Source: Gordonia sp. (in: high G+C Gram-positive bacteria) (GTDB lineage Bacteria > Actinomycetota > Actinomycetes > Mycobacteriales > Mycobacteriaceae). Taken from it: a DNA stretch of 63,152 nt. The position numbers were made by a program, and so were the translations under genes. Every line of letters begins with the position of its first letter. The stretch's first letter is position 1. Location of the stretch: positions 1-63,152 of the forward strand of contig NZ_JAGQTN010000272.1 in the NCBI RefSeq assembly GCF_020438995.1, read 5' to 3'. This document shows, in pieces, positions 43,406 through 52,343 of the stretch. Below the pieces are notes generated by a model. It ran no database searches, had not been told where the DNA came from, and saw nothing but the letters and a program-made list of their open reading frames with translations.

Positions 43406-44170
43406 ATGCCAGCTGGAACGAAATCGTCTGCCAGTAAAGATATTTCGCGGATAAAGTCGCGGCGCCCGCTGCAGTCGGAGATCCGGGACACCATCCTTCG
43501 CGAATTCATTCTTTCCGGGAGGCTGCACCCGGGCGACAAGATGCCGTCCGAGAACGAACTCTGCGAGATCTTCGGTGCGTCGCGGGTCACCATCCGGACC
43601 GCGATGCAGGGGCTCAAGGATGCCGGCTACATCCGCATCGTGCGCGGATCGGGTTCCTGGGTGCTGCCGCGCCCCGAAGCCATCAGCTCCGGCCTGGACC
43701 GACTGGTCTCCTTCGACACGTTCGCGTCCAACTCGGGTCATCCGATCGATACCGGCGACGTCGAGATCGTCCATCTCGCCCGTGGTGACGACGAGAGCTG
43801 CGAGGTGTTCGACGGGGCGGACGGCTTTACCCGAGTGAGCCGCACGAAGCTGATCGACGGCCGCGTGATCGCGTGGATAGTCGACTACGTTCCCGACGAC
43901 GTCCTCGGCACCGACGAGATCCGCCGCTCGTTCAAAGGATCGGTGCTCGACGTGCTGCTCGCCCACCACAGCGCCGCCTACTCCGACTGCACTCTCACCC
44001 CGGTGATCCCCGACCGCGCGATGGCCGACCGCTTCGGCGGCGCTCAAACCGCATTGCTGCAACTCAGCGAGCTGACACGCGCCGATTCGGGACGCATTGT
44101 CAACCGCAGCGAGGCGTGGCTGACCCCCGACGCGTTCACCTTCCAGCTGCGGCGACGGCGCGATAACTGA
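43406..44170 (+). CDS. GntR-family regulator (HutC/UTRA type)
   Basis: A 254-residue repressor: GntR winged helix at about 20-85 (REFILSGRLHPGDKMPSENEL, then FGASRVTIRTAM, the recognition helix) and a C-terminal UTRA-like ligand domain (VIAWIVDYVPDDVL). It is divergent from dpaL and convergent with the YgeY-like hydrolase. It is the only regulator in the catabolic locus and so the likely binder of the three 19-bp operator copies, including autoregulation. GGGAGGA precedes the ATG. Confidence 0.87.
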   Translation: MPAGTKSSASKDISRIKSRRPLQSEIRDTILREFILSGRLHPGDKMPSENELCEIFGASRVTIRTAMQGLKDAGYIRIVRGSGSWVLPRPEAISSGLDRLVSFDTFASNSGHPIDTGDVEIVHLARGDDESCEVFDGADGFTRVSRTKLIDGRVIAWIVDYVPDDVLGTDEIRRSFKGSVLDVLLAHHSAAYSDCTLTPVIPDRAMADRFGGAQTALLQLSELTRADSGRIVNRSEAWLTPDAFTFQLRRRRDN

Positions 44171-44174
44171 CATG

Positions 44175-45356
44175 TCACCGCGCAACGAGGAGCGCGCTGA
44201 AGATCGCACGATAACCCTCCACGCCCGCCCGCAGTTCGGCCAGTGACATCGACTCGTCCGGGGTATGCGCCTGACCGGGATCGCCGGGGCCGAAGCCGAC
44301 GGTGGGGATGGATCGCCGTCCCGCGCTCTCGGAACCGTGGGTGCAGAACTTCCAGGTACCGATTGTCGCGTCGAAATCGTTGCGCCGCAACGCCGCCATG
44401 ACGTCGGTGACGGGCCACTCCTGCGGTTCCTCATACCAGGCGGGCGCGTATATGGGAACGTCGACGTTGCGGCCGCGCCAGGTCTGCCAGCGCGCCCGCG
44501 CCAGCCGAGTAACCGATCCCGCCCCGTACTCGTGCGCCACGGATTCGACGACGGCACCGATGTCGTCGAGGATCGTTGTATCGGATTCGCCGACGACGGT
44601 GCGGCGATCGAACACCGCGACGCATCGGGACGGCACCGTCGATTGACTCGGATACGGTTCGGATCGGATGCTGACCAGCGTGAGCAGGCCCGTACCGACA
44701 TGCGGATCGGTCCGCAGAGGCAGATCCCGCAGCGCGATGATCACCTCCGCCATCACCTCGACGGCGTTGATACCCGACTCCGGGAACGCCGAATGCGATG
44801 ACGCACCGATGATCTCGACTTCCACCTCCGCACGGCCGCGTTGCCCGATGCGCAGCGTGTTCGCCGACGGCTCCCCGATCACCACGACGTCAGGGTTCAC
44901 GTCGTCGAGGATGCGGCCCAGCGACGGCCCTTCGGCCAGTTCCTCGTCGACCGATCCCGAGATGACGAGCCTGCCACCCAGACCGGGCTGTCCGACCATC
45001 CGGTGTGCGGCGGTGATCGCCGCAGCCAGTGGGCCTTTGGTGTCGACGATGCCGCGGCCGACGATCCGGTCGCCGACCAGTTCGCCTGCCGGGTCGTGGG
45101 TCCAGCGTGAGCGGTCGCCGACCTCGACCGTATCGATGTGCGCGTCGAACAGGACCGTCGGTCCCGGTCCGAAATCGATGTGGCCCAGCGTGTTTCCCCA
45201 GTCATCGACGGAGACGGCGAAACCGTGGGACTCGAGGACGGCCGCCAGGATCTTGGCTGCCGGGCCGGCGTCCGGCGACACGCTCGCCGCACCGACCAGT
45301 TCGAGGGCTGTCGTCACCACGTCGGTAGTGGTTGCCGGACGCGGACCGCTGGTCAT
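44175..45356 (-). CDS. M20-family YgeY-like hydrolase
   Basis: A 393-residue di-zinc peptidase/deacylase of the ArgE/DapE/YgeY group: metal motifs LFDAHIDTVEVGD, GRGIVDTKG, SVDEEL and a late GQAHTPDESM. It is closest in context to YgeY, the partner of DpaL (YgeX) and hydantoinase (HyuA) in enterobacterial purine/ureide loci. It probably hydrolyses an N-acyl or ureido intermediate to diaminopropionate or a relative (inference). It overlaps the D-aminoacylase stop by four bases. Its stop and the gntR stop together form TGACATGTCA. Confidence 0.8.
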   Translation of the reverse strand: MTSGPRPATTTDVVTTALELVGAASVSPDAGPAAKILAAVLESHGFAVSVDDWGNTLGHIDFGPGPTVLFDAHIDTVEVGDRSRWTHDPAGELVGDRIVGRGIVDTKGPLAAAITAAHRMVGQPGLGGRLVISGSVDEELAEGPSLGRILDDVNPDVVVIGEPSANTLRIGQRGRAEVEVEIIGASSHSAFPESGINAVEVMAEVIIALRDLPLRTDPHVGTGLLTLVSIRSEPYPSQSTVPSRCVAVFDRRTVVGESDTTILDDIGAVVESVAHEYGAGSVTRLARARWQTWRGRNVDVPIYAPAWYEEPQEWPVTDVMAALRRNDFDATIGTWKFCTHGSESAGRRSIPTVGFGPGDPGQAHTPDESMSLAELRAGVEGYRAIFSALLVAR

Positions 45357-46957
45357 CGCCGCTCCGCTGCGGGGCCCGCGAACGTCTGCGCACCCGAGAC
45401 GAGACCCGGTCGGGCGCCGGTATGGCTACCATTGTCCCACACGGTTATTCCGTTCACGGTGACGAGTTCGACGCCGGGCGGCACCTGATGGGGCTCGTCG
45501 TAGGTGGCGGTGTCGACATAGCGCGCCGGATCGATGAGCACCAGATCGGCCCGTTTGCCCACGGCGATCTCGCCGCGGTCGTCGAGACCGAGTACCCCGG
45601 CGGGGCCGGTGCTGAGCCGACGGATCGCCTCGGACACGGTGATCAGCTTCTCGCGCAGGGCATATCGTCCGAGCACGCGGGGTGCCGTGCCGTACAGCCG
45701 GGGATGCGGGTGTGGATTGAACACACCGTCCGATCCGACGAGCGCACCCGACGACGAGAAGATCTCGCGGACAACCTTTTCGGTCGAGTAGTGGTCGATC
45801 ATGCAGGCGTCGAGCTCGGTGTGGTCGAGCAGGTCGAGGATCGCGAACGCCGGGTCGGTCCCGGTTGCCTCGGCAACCTCGGCGACCGTCTTGGACACCG
45901 CGTCCGAGCGGTCACCACCGGCCTGGGTAATGACGATATTTTCCGGACCGCATGCCCCGAACAGGTTCTCCCAGTTGGGAAGTCCGGCCTCCATGTCGCG
46001 TGCCATGCGTTCGCGCTCGGCGTGGTCGCGGACGCGCTCGAGGGTGGCCTGGGGACCGCCGTCGAAGGCATAGCCGGGCAGCAGCGCCGACAGCAGGGTG
46101 CTGCCCGCCCCGTACGGATACTGATCACAGGTGAGGCGGATCCGGTCCTGAGCGGACGACAGCGTGTGCAGCAGATCGGACAGCAGGTGCGGTACGCCGA
46201 CGAGTTTGACGTGGGAGACATGCAGGTGCGCGCCCGTCTGCTCGCAGACATGCACGAACTCCGAGATCGAGTCGATGACGCCGGCGGCCTCGTTGCGCAC
46301 GTGCGGAACGAGCGGCACACCGTACTGGGCCGCGGTGTCCGCGATCTGGAGAATCTCGTTCGTGTCGGCGTAGAGTCCCGGCGCGTAGATCATGCCGAAC
46401 GACACCGCCCGCGCGCCGGCGCTCAGGGATTCGGCCACAAGATCTTTCATGGCCGACATCTCGCGCCGATCCGGCGGGCGGTTGGCGTTGCCCATCACGG
46501 ACTCACGGACAGCGCTGTGCGGGACGCAGCTGATCATGTTGGCCGAGGGCCGCGTGACCTGCAAGGCGTCGAGGTAGGACTGCATCGAGCGCCAGTCCCA
46601 GCCGGCGCCCGTGCTCGGCTCCAAACCCCGCAGGTAGCGCCTCCTCGTGTCGACCGTCGCGTCGGTGAGCGGCGCGGGCCCGAGGCCGTCGGGGCAGATC
46701 AGTTCGGTGGTGAATCCCTGACCGATCTTGGCTCCGAGCAGTGGGTCGTCGAACGGCCGCAGCGCCGAGTGCGCGTGAAGATCGATGAAGCCCGGACACA
46801 GCAACCGGCCTGCGGCATCGACGGTCCGGGCGGCCGATCCAACGCTGAGGTCCGGGCCGACCGCGGTGATCAATCCGTCGTTCACCAGGACATCGGAGCG
46901 CCGCACCCCGTCGACGGTTACGACATCGGCGTTGAGGATTGCCAGAGAAGCATCCAT
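45353..46957 (-). CDS. D-aminoacylase / N-acyl-D-amino-acid deacylase family amidohydrolase
   Basis: A 534-residue amidohydrolase: CPGFIDLHAHS (first metal His pair, around 53-63), PHVRNEA and HLHVSHVK mid-protein, and GSDGVFNPHPHPRLYG with the catalytic Asp near 416. These are signatures of the D-aminoacylase branch, which removes acyl groups from N-acyl-D-amino acids. In this locus it could process D-N-carbamoyl or acyl intermediates. AGGTGAG precedes the ATG. Operator copy 2 lies just upstream. Confidence 0.85.
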   Translation of the reverse strand: MDASLAILNADVVTVDGVRRSDVLVNDGLITAVGPDLSVGSAARTVDAAGRLLCPGFIDLHAHSALRPFDDPLLGAKIGQGFTTELICPDGLGPAPLTDATVDTRRRYLRGLEPSTGAGWDWRSMQSYLDALQVTRPSANMISCVPHSAVRESVMGNANRPPDRREMSAMKDLVAESLSAGARAVSFGMIYAPGLYADTNEILQIADTAAQYGVPLVPHVRNEAAGVIDSISEFVHVCEQTGAHLHVSHVKLVGVPHLLSDLLHTLSSAQDRIRLTCDQYPYGAGSTLLSALLPGYAFDGGPQATLERVRDHAERERMARDMEAGLPNWENLFGACGPENIVITQAGGDRSDAVSKTVAEVAEATGTDPAFAILDLLDHTELDACMIDHYSTEKVVREIFSSSGALVGSDGVFNPHPHPRLYGTAPRVLGRYALREKLITVSEAIRRLSTGPAGVLGLDDRGEIAVGKRADLVLIDPARYVDTATYDEPHQVPPGVELVTVNGITVWDNGSHTGARPGLVSGAQTFAGPAAERR

Positions 46958-46971
46958 GAACTCACCTGCCT

Positions 46972-46990
46972 ACTTGTAGGACAACTGCCC
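46972..46990. promoter_or_regulatory. Operator copy 2 before the D-aminoacylase gene
   Basis: ACTTGTAGGACAACTGCCC, identical to copy 3 except for two bases near its end, ends 15 bases upstream of the D-aminoacylase ATG. Confidence 0.7.
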
Positions 46991-47081
46991 TCTGTCTACC
47001 ACATACCCGCCGGTAGATGGAGGTTTAGAGGTGCGAATTGTTTCGCACATGTGTCGTTATGGGAAGTTTGGAAGACAGCTA

Positions 47082-47110
47082 TTGACAGTTGTCCTACAAG
47101 TTGCGAAGGT
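47082..47110 (+). promoter_or_regulatory. NCS1 permease promoter with operator copy 3
   Basis: TTGACA (47082-47087), a 17-base spacer and a GAAGGT -10-like hexamer (47105-47110). The operator 19-mer lies inverted at 47083-47101, overlapping the -35 and filling the spacer exactly as at dpaL. Confidence 0.62.
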
Positions 47111-47209
47111 CGGATGAGTCGCGTGGTTCACACGACCGCCCCTGAAGGTGCCGGGGCCGATCCACAAATCCGCAACCGAATAGCCTTCAGCCCAGCCGAG
47201 GAGGACGAC

Positions 47210-48781
47210 ATGCCCGCAGATCTCACGCAACCGCAGAACGTACCCAAGACGCCCGAGTCCATGACAGCCACCACAGACATCGCCATCTCCGGCGACGCGC
47301 AACTGACCAACGACGACCTACTGCCGGTGCCACTGCGCAAACGCACCTGGGGCGCCTGGAACTTCGCCGCCCTGTGGATGGGCATGGTGCACAGCGCGTT
47401 CGGCTTCGCCGTCATCGGCGGCATGATGGACACCGGCATGACGGTCCTGCAGGCGCTACTCGTCGTGCTCCTGGCCAACCTGGTCCAAATGACGCTGATG
47501 GGATTCACCGGCCGAGTGGGCGCACGCTACGGAGTCCCGTTCGCCGTGTGGGCACGCTCCACCTTCGGTGTGCTCGGCGCCAACATTCCGGCCGCCCTGC
47601 GCGGGATCGTCGCCATCGGCTGGTTCGGAGTGCAGTCCTACCTCGGCTCCACCGCGATCAACGTCCTGCTGGAGACCAGTTTCTCCGGCTGGCGCGACTG
47701 GAACACCGAAGTCGGCGGTGTCGCGGCGAATCTATGGGTGTCGATGATCATCTACTGGGCGCTGAACCTGCTGCTCATCCGGCACGGCATGGAAACCATC
47801 CGCCGATTCGAGGGCTGGGCCGGTCCCTTGATCTTCGTCGTGATGGTGCCCCTGGTGATCTGGGCGCTGATGCAGATGGACGGACTCGGGCCGATCTTCG
47901 ATCAGGAATCGCACTACTCGTCCACCGGCAGCTTCATCAGCAGCGGACTGCTGCCCGGTATCGCCCTGTTCATCTCCGCCAGCTGGGCGACGATGGTATT
48001 GAACATGCCCGACATCACCCGCTACGCCAAGTCCAACAAGGCGCAGATGACCGGCCTGTTCTACGGCCTGCCCATCGCGACCGTCGTGTTCTACGGCATG
48101 GCCGCCATCGTCGTGTCCGGAACCCAGGCCGCGACCGGCGAGATCATCTGGAACCCGGCCGATGTCCTTGTGGCCATTGACAACCCGATCGTATCCGTCA
48201 TCGGCGCCATCTCGATCGCCGTCGCCACCATGTCGGTGAACCTGGCCGCCAACATCATTTCACCGGCATTCGATTTCACCAACCTGTTCCCCAGATGGCT
48301 CACGTTCAAACGCGCGGCGCTGATCAGCATCATCCTGGGCTTCGTCTACATGCCGTGGAGGCTGATGGAATCACCGGACACCCTGTTCTCGGTGCTGAAC
48401 AACGTGGGCGCGGTGATCGCCCCCGCCACCGGAATCCTCATCGCCGACTTCTATCTCGTGCGTAGAGGCAGGCTCGACGTCGAGGCACTGTACCGCCGGG
48501 GAACCCAGTACGAGGGCTACCGCGGATACAACTGGTGGAGCCTGTCGGTGCTGATCGTCATGTCGTTGTTCTGCATTCTCGGACAATGGATCTCCGCAAT
48601 CCACTGGGCATACGAGTATGCTGCGGTACTGGGTGTGGTGCTCGGCTTCTTCGGCTACCTCGCCGTCGTCCCACTGGCCCGAAAGAGTTCCGTCGGCGCG
48701 GCATTCGAGCCCAGCGGCACCGTCGGCGTCGAGTTGGACGAAGTCGAGCGGGGTACCGTCGACAAGGAGAGTCTGTCATGA
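47210..48781 (+). CDS. NCS1-family permease (hydantoin/allantoin/cytosine type)
   Basis: A 523-residue transporter with about 12 transmembrane helices and an N-terminal hydrophilic tail. Family marks include LPVPLRKRTWGAWNF, WFGVQSYLGS in helix 3, and NMPDITRYAKS. NCS1 carriers (Mhp1, PucI, CodB) import hydantoins, allantoin, uracil or cytosine with sodium or protons. With hydantoinase directly downstream (four-base overlap), a hydantoin- or ureide-like substrate is most likely. The ATG follows GAGGAGGAC. Confidence 0.9.
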   Translation: MPADLTQPQNVPKTPESMTATTDIAISGDAQLTNDDLLPVPLRKRTWGAWNFAALWMGMVHSAFGFAVIGGMMDTGMTVLQALLVVLLANLVQMTLMGFTGRVGARYGVPFAVWARSTFGVLGANIPAALRGIVAIGWFGVQSYLGSTAINVLLETSFSGWRDWNTEVGGVAANLWVSMIIYWALNLLLIRHGMETIRRFEGWAGPLIFVVMVPLVIWALMQMDGLGPIFDQESHYSSTGSFISSGLLPGIALFISASWATMVLNMPDITRYAKSNKAQMTGLFYGLPIATVVFYGMAAIVVSGTQAATGEIIWNPADVLVAIDNPIVSVIGAISIAVATMSVNLAANIISPAFDFTNLFPRWLTFKRAALISIILGFVYMPWRLMESPDTLFSVLNNVGAVIAPATGILIADFYLVRRGRLDVEALYRRGTQYEGYRGYNWWSLSVLIVMSLFCILGQWISAIHWAYEYAAVLGVVLGFFGYLAVVPLARKSSVGAAFEPSGTVGVELDEVERGTVDKESLS

Positions 48782-50178
48782 GCACCAGAACGATTCTCAG
48801 AGGTGGTGTGGTGGTCACCGCCGACGGACAGTCCCGCGCCGATGTGGTGATCGAGGACGACACCATCGTCGCGCTCGGCACCGACATCGACGCCGACGGT
48901 CAGGTCGTGGACGTCACCGGCTGCCAGATCCTGCCCGGACTCGTCGACAGCCACACCCACCTCGAGATGCCGACGATGGGTACCGTCACCGCCGACGACT
49001 TCGCCTCCGGGACCATCGCGGCCGCGGTCGGCGGCACCACGACGGTCATCGACTTCGCGATGCAGACCGACGGGTCGTTGCTGACCGGTCTGGAGACGTG
49101 GAAGGCGAACGCCCGCGACAAGGCGCACATCGACTACGGCTTCCACATGGCCGTCACCGACGCCTCCGCGTCGGCCATCAAGGAGATGGCGGACATGGTC
49201 GACGAGGGTGTCACCTCGTTCAAGGTGTTCATGGCGTTCAAGGGGTCGTTCATGGCCGACGACCAGCAGCTTCTGCGAGTGCTGAGGCGTACGGGCGAAA
49301 CCGGTGGCCTGGTGCAGGTGCACGCCGAGAACGGCGACGCGATCGACCTCAACGTCAGCGACGCGCTGTCCCGCGGCCAAACGGCTCCGGGTATGCACGC
49401 CACCACCCGGCCCGAATCCACCGAGCAGGAGGCCACCGGGCGGGCGATTCATCTGGCGACGTGGGCGAAGCGGCCAGTGTTCGTGGTGCATGTGTCCGCG
49501 GCATCGGCGGTGCGGGAGATCCAGGAAGCCCGCATGAACGGGCTGCCCGTCTTCGGTGAGACCTGTGTTCACTACCTGACGCTGACCGAGGAGGAGTTGC
49601 ACCGCCCCGGTTTCGACGGCGCCAAGTATGTATGCTCGCCGCCGCTGCGGCACGAGCATGACCAGGATGTGCTGTGGTCCGCGTTGCGCCAGCACGATCT
49701 GCAGATCGTCACCACCGACCACTGCCCGTTCAACTTCTGTGGTCAGAAAGAGCTTGGGCGGGAAGACTTCTCGAAAATACCCAATGGCCTGCCGACGATC
49801 GAGCACCGGCTGCCGCTGCTGCATGAACACGGCGTGCGCACCGGCCGGATGACGATGGCGGAGCTGGTGAACCTCACGTCGACGGCGCCGGCCAAGATGT
49901 TCGGTCTCGACCGCAAGGGCCGGGTGGCACCCGGATACGACGCCGACCTCGTCGTGTTCGATCCGTCGTCGACGCTGGAGATATCCGCGGCGAATCACCA
50001 TATGGCCGTGGACTACACACCGTTCGAGAGCTGGACCTGTCACGGCGCGCCGGCGATGGTGTACAGCCGCGGTGACCTCGTCTACGGCGGCGGGGACGTG
50101 CGCAGCGCCCCCGGTCGCGGCCGGTTCGTGCGCCGCAGCACCGGCCCCTTCCCCGCCGGAGACATCACTCGGCTATGA
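48778..50178 (+). CDS. Hydantoinase/dihydropyrimidinase
   Basis: A 466-residue cyclic amidohydrolase. H59 and H61 (DSHTHLEM) and K149 (SFKVFMAF, the Lys normally carboxylated to bridge the two metals) are conserved. Further ligands are H182 (VQVHAENGD), a His in VVHVSA and the catalytic Asp in TTDHCPF. It opens hydantoin or dihydropyrimidine rings to N-carbamoyl amino acids. It lies between the permease and the racemase with four-base overlaps on both sides. Confidence 0.9.
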   Translation: MSTRTILRGGVVVTADGQSRADVVIEDDTIVALGTDIDADGQVVDVTGCQILPGLVDSHTHLEMPTMGTVTADDFASGTIAAAVGGTTTVIDFAMQTDGSLLTGLETWKANARDKAHIDYGFHMAVTDASASAIKEMADMVDEGVTSFKVFMAFKGSFMADDQQLLRVLRRTGETGGLVQVHAENGDAIDLNVSDALSRGQTAPGMHATTRPESTEQEATGRAIHLATWAKRPVFVVHVSAASAVREIQEARMNGLPVFGETCVHYLTLTEEELHRPGFDGAKYVCSPPLRHEHDQDVLWSALRQHDLQIVTTDHCPFNFCGQKELGREDFSKIPNGLPTIEHRLPLLHEHGVRTGRMTMAELVNLTSTAPAKMFGLDRKGRVAPGYDADLVVFDPSSTLEISAANHHMAVDYTPFESWTCHGAPAMVYSRGDLVYGGGDVRSAPGRGRFVRRSTGPFPAGDITRL

Positions 50179-50855
50179 CCGAACCCGTTGTCCTACTGAT
50201 CAATCCGAACTCCTCGGATGAGGTCACCCGGATCATCGACGACGTCGCGGGTAGGCATCGCGGAAACGGAACGCGCTATGTGACCGTGAAGGTGGCGTCC
50301 AATCCCCCGGCCATCGAGACCGTCGACGATGAAATCCTTGCGGTGCAAGGACTTCTGGCCTCCGTTCTCGAATGGCGCGACCGATTCGACGTCGCCGCGG
50401 CCGTGGTGGCCTGCTTCGGCGATCCGGGGGTATCCGAGCTGCGGCACGCCACCGGCTGGCAGGTTCACGGCATCGCCTACGAGGCCATGCGGAGCGCGGT
50501 GGAACGGGGGCAACGATTCTCAATCGTGTGCGCCCTGCCGTCGGCGGTGCCGATCATGGAACAGCTTGCCGCACACTATGGCTGGGCCGACATGCTGGTG
50601 AGCGTACGGCCCCTGGGCATCTCGGTCCTCGATATCGCGGCAGCACTGGAGGACACCGCCTCACGCCTGGAACAAGTCATCGACGACTGCGTGTCCGACG
50701 GCGCCGACGCCGTCTGCCTCGGCTGCGCATCCATGACTCCCCTGGCCGAGGCGCTGCGCTCATCGGCCAGGGTGCGGATCATTGACGGTGTCGAAGCGGC
50801 CATCACCGCCGTCGATCATCAGGCACCCTCCGACAACAGTCCGGCCTGTGGATAA
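50175..50855 (+). CDS. Asp/Glu/hydantoin racemase family protein
   Basis: A 226-residue racemase with the two catalytic cysteines of the family: C80 (VACFGDPG) and one near 184 (LGCASMTPL), which act as acid and base on the two faces of the substrate. It begins with LLINPNSSDE, a common family motif. It would interconvert D- and L-hydantoins so that both reach the stereospecific carbamoylase. It overlaps the hydantoinase stop by four bases and ends the rightward catabolic operon. Confidence 0.88.
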   Translation: MTEPVVLLINPNSSDEVTRIIDDVAGRHRGNGTRYVTVKVASNPPAIETVDDEILAVQGLLASVLEWRDRFDVAAAVVACFGDPGVSELRHATGWQVHGIAYEAMRSAVERGQRFSIVCALPSAVPIMEQLAAHYGWADMLVSVRPLGISVLDIAAALEDTASRLEQVIDDCVSDGADAVCLGCASMTPLAEALRSSARVRIIDGVEAAITAVDHQAPSDNSPACG

Positions 50856-50940
50856 ATCACTCGCCGATCACGATATCGGTTGTTACGGTCGTAGCCTTGC
50901 CACACCGAACCAACTTTGATCGGAGAACCTTCACAAGCCT

Positions 50941-52248
50941 ATGACCGACATCGATATCAGCGGAGAGCAGTTCCCCGTTCGCCGGTCCATCGAGTTGATC
51001 GCCCGGCTTCTCGGCGGTGCGGTCAGCGCCGCCGACGAGGAGTCGACGGACAGCTTCCTCCTCACCCATTTGGGTGCTCGCCGTAGCTCTTTGGTCGGTC
51101 AGCGGATCGAACTGTCTTCGGCGACGTTCGTTGCCGGTGGTCTGGTGATGGCCGATCTGATGGCCGAGCACGAGGTGATCGTCGGACCCGGCAGCTACGA
51201 TTCGGCGCCGTCGTGGACCAGTCACCGACTCGGATCCGACGACATCTCCGTGCCCAGTTGCCTGACCGCATTCTTTCCCGACGGCCTGCTGGTGGGCAAT
51301 GATCCTGTCGCCGTGCAGATCTCGGCGGAGGACAGGGGCTACCTGGGATCCGACGACGGTCTCACCATTCTCGCCGGCCCCGGCTCCCGCGAATTGGCAA
51401 CGGAGACAGCCGCACTGATCCGTGATCGGATCCGTCTGCGGAACCCCTTGCGCGGCAAGATGCTTTCGGCGATCAGTTCGTCGGGATCGGTGGTGTTCGA
51501 CATCGTCGACCCGCAGCCGGCCGGCCGTGGCGACGTGATCGTCGATTCGCGTGTGTGGCACGAGATCGACCTGTCGATCCGCTCGGTCACCGACCGCCGC
51601 GACATCCTGCTGGCCGCCGGGTTCAGCACCAGCCGCGGCCTGATGCTCGCCGGACCGCCCGGCGTCGGCAAAACTGCGGTGGCGCGCGTCATCGCCCACG
51701 AACTCGTCGCTCAGGGATTCACCGTGATGCTCGTCGATCCCGACGTCGGGTCCCGATGCCTCTCCTCGCTTTACGCGCATGCGGCCGAACTGTCCCCGTC
51801 GGTGGTGGTGCTCGACGACGTCGATCTCTACACGGGCCGGCGCGGCGGCCACACCGACGACGGCCTGGGTGCGTTCCTCAGCGCACTCGACGGCGCCCGC
51901 CGCCACAATGACGTCCTGAGCGTGGCGACCACCAACGACCCCAAGGCCATGGACGCCGCCGCGATCCGCGCCTCCCGCTTCGACAGCATCATCGAAATGG
52001 GCCTGCCGTCCGACCAGGCCGCCGAACGCATCCTCACGCGCTCACTGTCGGCCCTCGACCACAGTGTCGACGTCCACCAGGTGGTCCGGGCGTTCCCGCC
52101 CGAACGCAGCGGCGCCGACATCTGCGAAGCCGTCCGCCGTGCCATCCTCACCGTCGACGACGGTGTCCGGATCGGCACCGCCGACCTCATCGGCGTCATC
52201 TCCGCCGGCAGCTACCGCGCCGAACTCCCCACCGGCGCCTACCTGTGA
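50941..52248 (+). CDS. AAA+ ATPase of the defence-like region
   Basis: A 435-residue protein. An unrecognised ~230-residue N-terminal domain is followed by a AAA+ module: Walker A AGPPGVGKT near 238, Walker B VVVLDDVD, sensor/SRH TTNDPKAMDAAAIRASRFD and a helical lid. Single-ring AAA proteins of this kind remodel proteins. Part of its 3' end is present a second time, in degenerate form, at 57420-57562. GGAG lies ~20 bases before the ATG, so initiation may be weak. Confidence 0.82.
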   Translation: MTDIDISGEQFPVRRSIELIARLLGGAVSAADEESTDSFLLTHLGARRSSLVGQRIELSSATFVAGGLVMADLMAEHEVIVGPGSYDSAPSWTSHRLGSDDISVPSCLTAFFPDGLLVGNDPVAVQISAEDRGYLGSDDGLTILAGPGSRELATETAALIRDRIRLRNPLRGKMLSAISSSGSVVFDIVDPQPAGRGDVIVDSRVWHEIDLSIRSVTDRRDILLAAGFSTSRGLMLAGPPGVGKTAVARVIAHELVAQGFTVMLVDPDVGSRCLSSLYAHAAELSPSVVVLDDVDLYTGRRGGHTDDGLGAFLSALDGARRHNDVLSVATTNDPKAMDAAAIRASRFDSIIEMGLPSDQAAERILTRSLSALDHSVDVHQVVRAFPPERSGADICEAVRRAILTVDDGVRIGTADLIGVISAGSYRAELPTGAYL

Positions 52249-52343
52249 TGTCGTCAATGCTCAGGCTGCCGGCAAGCACATAGCCTTTAGTCACTGTCAT
52301 CTATACATCTAGTTCGTTATTCTGTCTCTAAGAAAGGAGATTG

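Noticed and set aside
45332-47209. Long in-frame N-terminal extension of the NCS1 permease
   Set aside because: The extension is antisense to the D-aminoacylase gene and crosses two operators. A strong ribosome site precedes the ATG at 47210.
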